Assembly (NCBI GenBank): GCA_028279085.1
Contig: JANQSX010000038.1
Span: 1-6,807 of the forward strand
DNA length: 6,807 nt
Source: Bdellovibrionales bacterium
Lineage (GTDB): Bacteria; Bdellovibrionota; Bdellovibrionia; Bdellovibrionales; UBA1609
Direction of reading: 5' to 3'
The translations under genes were made by a program, and so were the position numbers. Shown piece after piece: positions 4,597 through 6,807 of the stretch. Under the pieces are notes generated by a model. It saw nothing but the letters and a program-made list of their open reading frames with translations. It was not told the origin of the DNA and searched no databases. How positions within the stretch are numbered: the first letter of the stretch is position 1; each line of letters begins with the position of its first letter.

Positions 4597-5775
4597 ATGA
4601 TAATTACATCTATTAGCTTCCAAAATTTTTATTCTTTTAAAAATAAAACAACAATGAGTTTTCTAGTAAATGAGAAAGCACCTAAGACTAGTCATTTTGG
4701 TTTATGTAATGGAGGTAGTCGATTTTCTAAAGTGTCATCTATTTTTGGAGCTAATGCTTCTGGTAAGACTAACTTAATAATTGTATTTGAGTTCTTAAAG
4801 AGTTTTATATCTGACTCTTTCTCATATTCTAGTGAAGGTTTTGAAAATTTTTATCCTTTTGAAACAATACAAAATAAATCCTCTTTTTTTGAAGTAGAGT
4901 TCTATATAGAAAGAGTATTTTATAAATTATCTTTAGAAATAAACTCTGAAAGAGTTTTGTCAGAGATTCTGGAAGGCCGTAAAGATAAACGTCTCATTAC
5001 ACTCTATTCGAGACAATATATTAAGTCTAGAGACTCCTATACATTTGATGGAAAGAAAATTAAATTAGAAAATAGTTTTATAGAAAAGGTTCGTCCTAAT
5101 GCTTCCGTAGTATCAACTGCTAATCAATATAACCATCCAGAGTTAACTAAAGTGAGAAGACATTGGTTTTCTATTTTTGGAAATTATTTTGTTTCTTCAA
5201 GCTATAATACGGCTTCAAAATTTTATTATAAAAATAAAGAATATTTTCAACAAATAAAGGATTTACTTAAAAGGGTAGATTTAGGTTTATCAGATATTCA
5301 AATAGAACCTGAAGAGACAGCAGATCGTAGGGGAAATAAAAAAACTATTTTCCGGCCTTATGGAATACATAAAAGTAAAGGTGAAACATTTCCACTTCCT
5401 TTTTCCATGGAGTCAGATGGCACTAAACAATTATATAGTATGTTAAGGTTTGTTTTTCGGGCTTTAGCAAAAGGTTCTGTTTGCTTAATTGATGAAGTAG
5501 AAGATAGTTTACACCCCAATGCATTACCAACTATTGTTAACTTATTTACTTCTGAAGAAACAAATCCAGATGGAGCACAATTGATTTGTTCTACACATAT
5601 GCCTACTTTGATGAGTGATTTGTCCAAGTATCAAATATTTTTGGTTGAAAAGAATCAAGAATGTGAAAGCGAAGTGTGTAGATTAGATGAGATAGAAGGA
5701 GTCAGAAATGATGATAATTTTTTAAAAAAATACCTTGCAGGTGCTTACGGTGGAATACCAGATATTGATATGTAA
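4597..5775 (+). CDS. OLD/RloA-like ABC-type ATPase of an AbiL/PARIS-like defence system
   Basis: The 392-residue protein starts at ATG 4597 with AAGGAG five bases upstream. It begins MIITSISFQNFYSFKNKTTM, the usual opening of AAA_15/OLD-family ATPases. Walker A is GANASGKT (51-58). An ABC-signature-like MESDGTKQLY lies at 271-280, Walker B is CLIDEVEDSLHP (296-307, with D299 and catalytic E300), and the switch histidine is in STHMP (H334). There is no fused Toprim domain after the ATPase; instead a separate Toprim-like gene follows after two bases. This split matches RloA/RloB, AbiLi/AbiLii and the AriA/AriB pair of PARIS. In those systems the ATPase forms a cytoplasmic complex that holds the effector and responds to phage infection. 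All ATP-binding motifs are intact. Assignment to the AbiL rather than the PARIS branch rests on its RloB-like partner. Confidence 0.85.
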   Translation: MIITSISFQNFYSFKNKTTMSFLVNEKAPKTSHFGLCNGGSRFSKVSSIFGANASGKTNLIIVFEFLKSFISDSFSYSSEGFENFYPFETIQNKSSFFEVEFYIERVFYKLSLEINSERVLSEILEGRKDKRLITLYSRQYIKSRDSYTFDGKKIKLENSFIEKVRPNASVVSTANQYNHPELTKVRRHWFSIFGNYFVSSSYNTASKFYYKNKEYFQQIKDLLKRVDLGLSDIQIEPEETADRRGNKKTIFRPYGIHKSKGETFPLPFSMESDGTKQLYSMLRFVFRALAKGSVCLIDEVEDSLHPNALPTIVNLFTSEETNPDGAQLICSTHMPTLMSDLSKYQIFLVEKNQECESEVCRLDEIEGVRNDDNFLKKYLAGAYGGIPDIDM

Positions 5776-5777
5776 AA

Positions 5778-6317
5778 ATGAAAAAACTGAAACAATTAAG
5801 ACATACTATTTTTATTTACTGTGAAGGAAAGACAGATCATTTGTTTGTCCGGTATTTAAAAAAACTATATCTAGTCCGTGGTACTAAACAAGTCACTCTT
5901 AAAAAAGGCACAGGAGGAAAACTTTCTACATTTATTTTGGAGACTGTAAAAAACGCACAGGTGCGTGAATATAATGAACAATATATTGTATTGGATTCTG
6001 ACGGTAAAAAAGAAGAAGAATTAAAAGAGGCACAAAACAAGATTAAGAAAGATAAAATTGATATTCAACTGATTTGGCAGAAACCTTGTTTAGAAGGAGT
6101 TTTTTTAAGAATTTTAAAAGGTAATCAATTTATTAAAGAAAAAAGTGAATCATGTAAATCTATTTTCAATAAAGAATATATACAAGATAAAACTCCTCTA
6201 ACAGAAGCCTTATTAGAGAAATTATTTACCAAAGATATCCTCAGTGCAAACAGGCAAAAGGTACAGGAGTTAGATCAGTTAATCCGATTAATGGAAGATA
6301 GAAAAGATAAAAATTAA
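5778..6317 (+). CDS. rloB: RloB-family Toprim-like effector (AbiLii-like)
   Basis: The 179-residue protein starts at ATG 5778, two bases after the ATPase stop. No ribosome site stands before it, so translation is probably coupled to the upstream gene. Its order of motifs fits RloB (PF13707) and the Toprim fold: TIFIYCEGKTDHLFVRYLKK, with the acidic residue E16; the glycine-rich KKGTGGK (42-48); the acidic pair D73 and D75 in YIVLDSDGK; and the KPCLEGVFLRIL segment (102-113), equivalent to the NPCFE-W motif of the family. E16, D73 and D75 would bind metal. Toprim partners of this kind act as nucleases: AriB of PARIS cuts a host tRNA. The substrate of RloB proteins is not something I can read here. 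Lysine-rich ends suggest contact with nucleic acid. The length is slightly short for RloB, but no motif is missing. Confidence 0.8.
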   Translation: MKKLKQLRHTIFIYCEGKTDHLFVRYLKKLYLVRGTKQVTLKKGTGGKLSTFILETVKNAQVREYNEQYIVLDSDGKKEEELKEAQNKIKKDKIDIQLIWQKPCLEGVFLRILKGNQFIKEKSESCKSIFNKEYIQDKTPLTEALLEKLFTKDILSANRQKVQELDQLIRLMEDRKDKN

Positions 6318-6388
6318 TATAACAAATAAAATAGTCGCTTATTGTAATAAAAACTGCAAAGATTAAATATTTATGAAGTAGAGTAGTG

Positions 6389-6807
6389 ATGAGTTCAAAT
6401 TTAGAAAAATACAAAAAAGATTTAGATAAGCTTGTGCATAACGGGACACAATTGTTGCATGCTCTTCTTAAGGAATATCGTCCAGAAGATTATAACGAAT
6501 GGAGTAAATCTGATATAAATAAATTGCCAGATTTTAAAGTAGAATACCAGACATGGTATTCTGAAGCTTTGGCAGTTATTGAGCAACTCATACCAAGTAG
6601 AAAAAATGATTTTATAAAATGGTATACAACAGCTCAAAATAGAAAGAACATCAATTACGAAAATTATACGATAGAGGATTGTTTAATTAGCTTAAAAATA
6701 GGAACAGGTAGGTATGTAAATCCTAAATCAGCTGTACCTAAATTTATACAACAGGTGGCGATTTTAAAATCCGCGCAACAAAGGTTTAGTAGCTCACTTT
6801 TTGACAT
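6389..6807 (+). CDS. Uncharacterised protein next to the defence pair, cut by the window end
   Basis: The frame opens at ATG 6389 and stays open to the last base, giving 139 complete residues. It starts MSSNLEKYKKDLDKLVHNGT. The ribosome site is weak (GAAGTAGAG, about eight bases upstream). The visible part is helical and charged: QLLHALLKEY, then FKVEYQTWYSEALAVIEQLI, FIKWYTTAQNRKNINYENYT, IEDCLISLKIG and AVPKFIQQVAILKSAQQRFS followed by SSLFD. From memory this pattern matches a family of uncharacterised proteins often found beside restriction and abortive-infection genes. In longer members the part after SSLFD is a helical domain, possibly HEPN or DUF4145-like, which is missing here. It lies 71 bases after rloB on the same strand, so it may be part of the defence operon or a separate gene. 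Function is unknown. Confidence 0.75.
   Translation, partial: MSSNLEKYKKDLDKLVHNGTQLLHALLKEYRPEDYNEWSKSDINKLPDFKVEYQTWYSEALAVIEQLIPSRKNDFIKWYTTAQNRKNINYENYTIEDCLISLKIGTGRYVNPKSAVPKFIQQVAILKSAQQRFSSSLFD

Noticed and set aside
5358..5627. Minus-strand 89-residue frame
   Set aside because: It is antisense to the conserved Walker B region of the ATPase gene.
6422..6637. Minus-strand 71-residue frame (and a similar one at 5837-6040)
   Set aside because: Both lie opposite coding genes on the plus strand and have no ribosome site or recognised domain.

Overview
The window comes from an AT-rich bacterium that uses the standard code and clear Shine-Dalgarno sites (for example AGGAGG before the genes at 774 and 2224). 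The mix of toxin-antitoxin modules, small secreted proteins of unknown function, a decayed gene and a dispersed intergenic repeat looks like an accessory region. Host-associated lineages with low GC (Chlamydiae, Rickettsiales or Dependentiae type) would fit, but nothing here fixes the taxonomy, so this is only a guess.

Layout. 1-192 is the 3' end of a gene with an RNA-polymerase-alpha-CTD-like helix-hairpin-helix domain. Convergent to it (214-774, minus) is a small secreted protein made of two nearly identical 73-residue repeats and a truncated third. A RelE/HigB-like toxin followed by an overlapping XRE-type antitoxin lies on the minus strand (1677-1059). Facing away from it on the plus strand is a second, unrelated toxin-antitoxin locus of the HigB (Gp49-like)/HigA (COG3636-like) type (2004-2550). 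Its toxin reading frame has no start codon and carries an in-frame TAG, while its antitoxin is intact. Next come a lysine-rich secreted protein (2780-3337) and, convergent to it, a two-domain PhnB-like VOC protein (4217-3387).

The right-hand third (4597 to the end) is a likely anti-phage locus. It has an OLD/RloA-like ABC-type ATPase (392 aa), a Toprim-like RloB family protein (179 aa) starting 2 bases after it, and 71 bases further on a third gene running off the window. The first two have the architecture of AbiL (AbiLi/AbiLii) and resemble PARIS (AriA/AriB): the ATPase would act as sensor or scaffold and the Toprim protein as effector. The third gene may be an accessory partner or a separate gene.

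Three copies of a roughly 150-165 bp non-coding repeat (887-1050, 1787-1940, 4281-4432) sit in the same orientation between genes. Each has a purine-rich left part and an invariant 20-base right end. Two copies bracket the first toxin-antitoxin module, and the third lies immediately before the AT-rich promoter region of the defence operon. This repeat family and the three-gene defence locus are the most interesting content.
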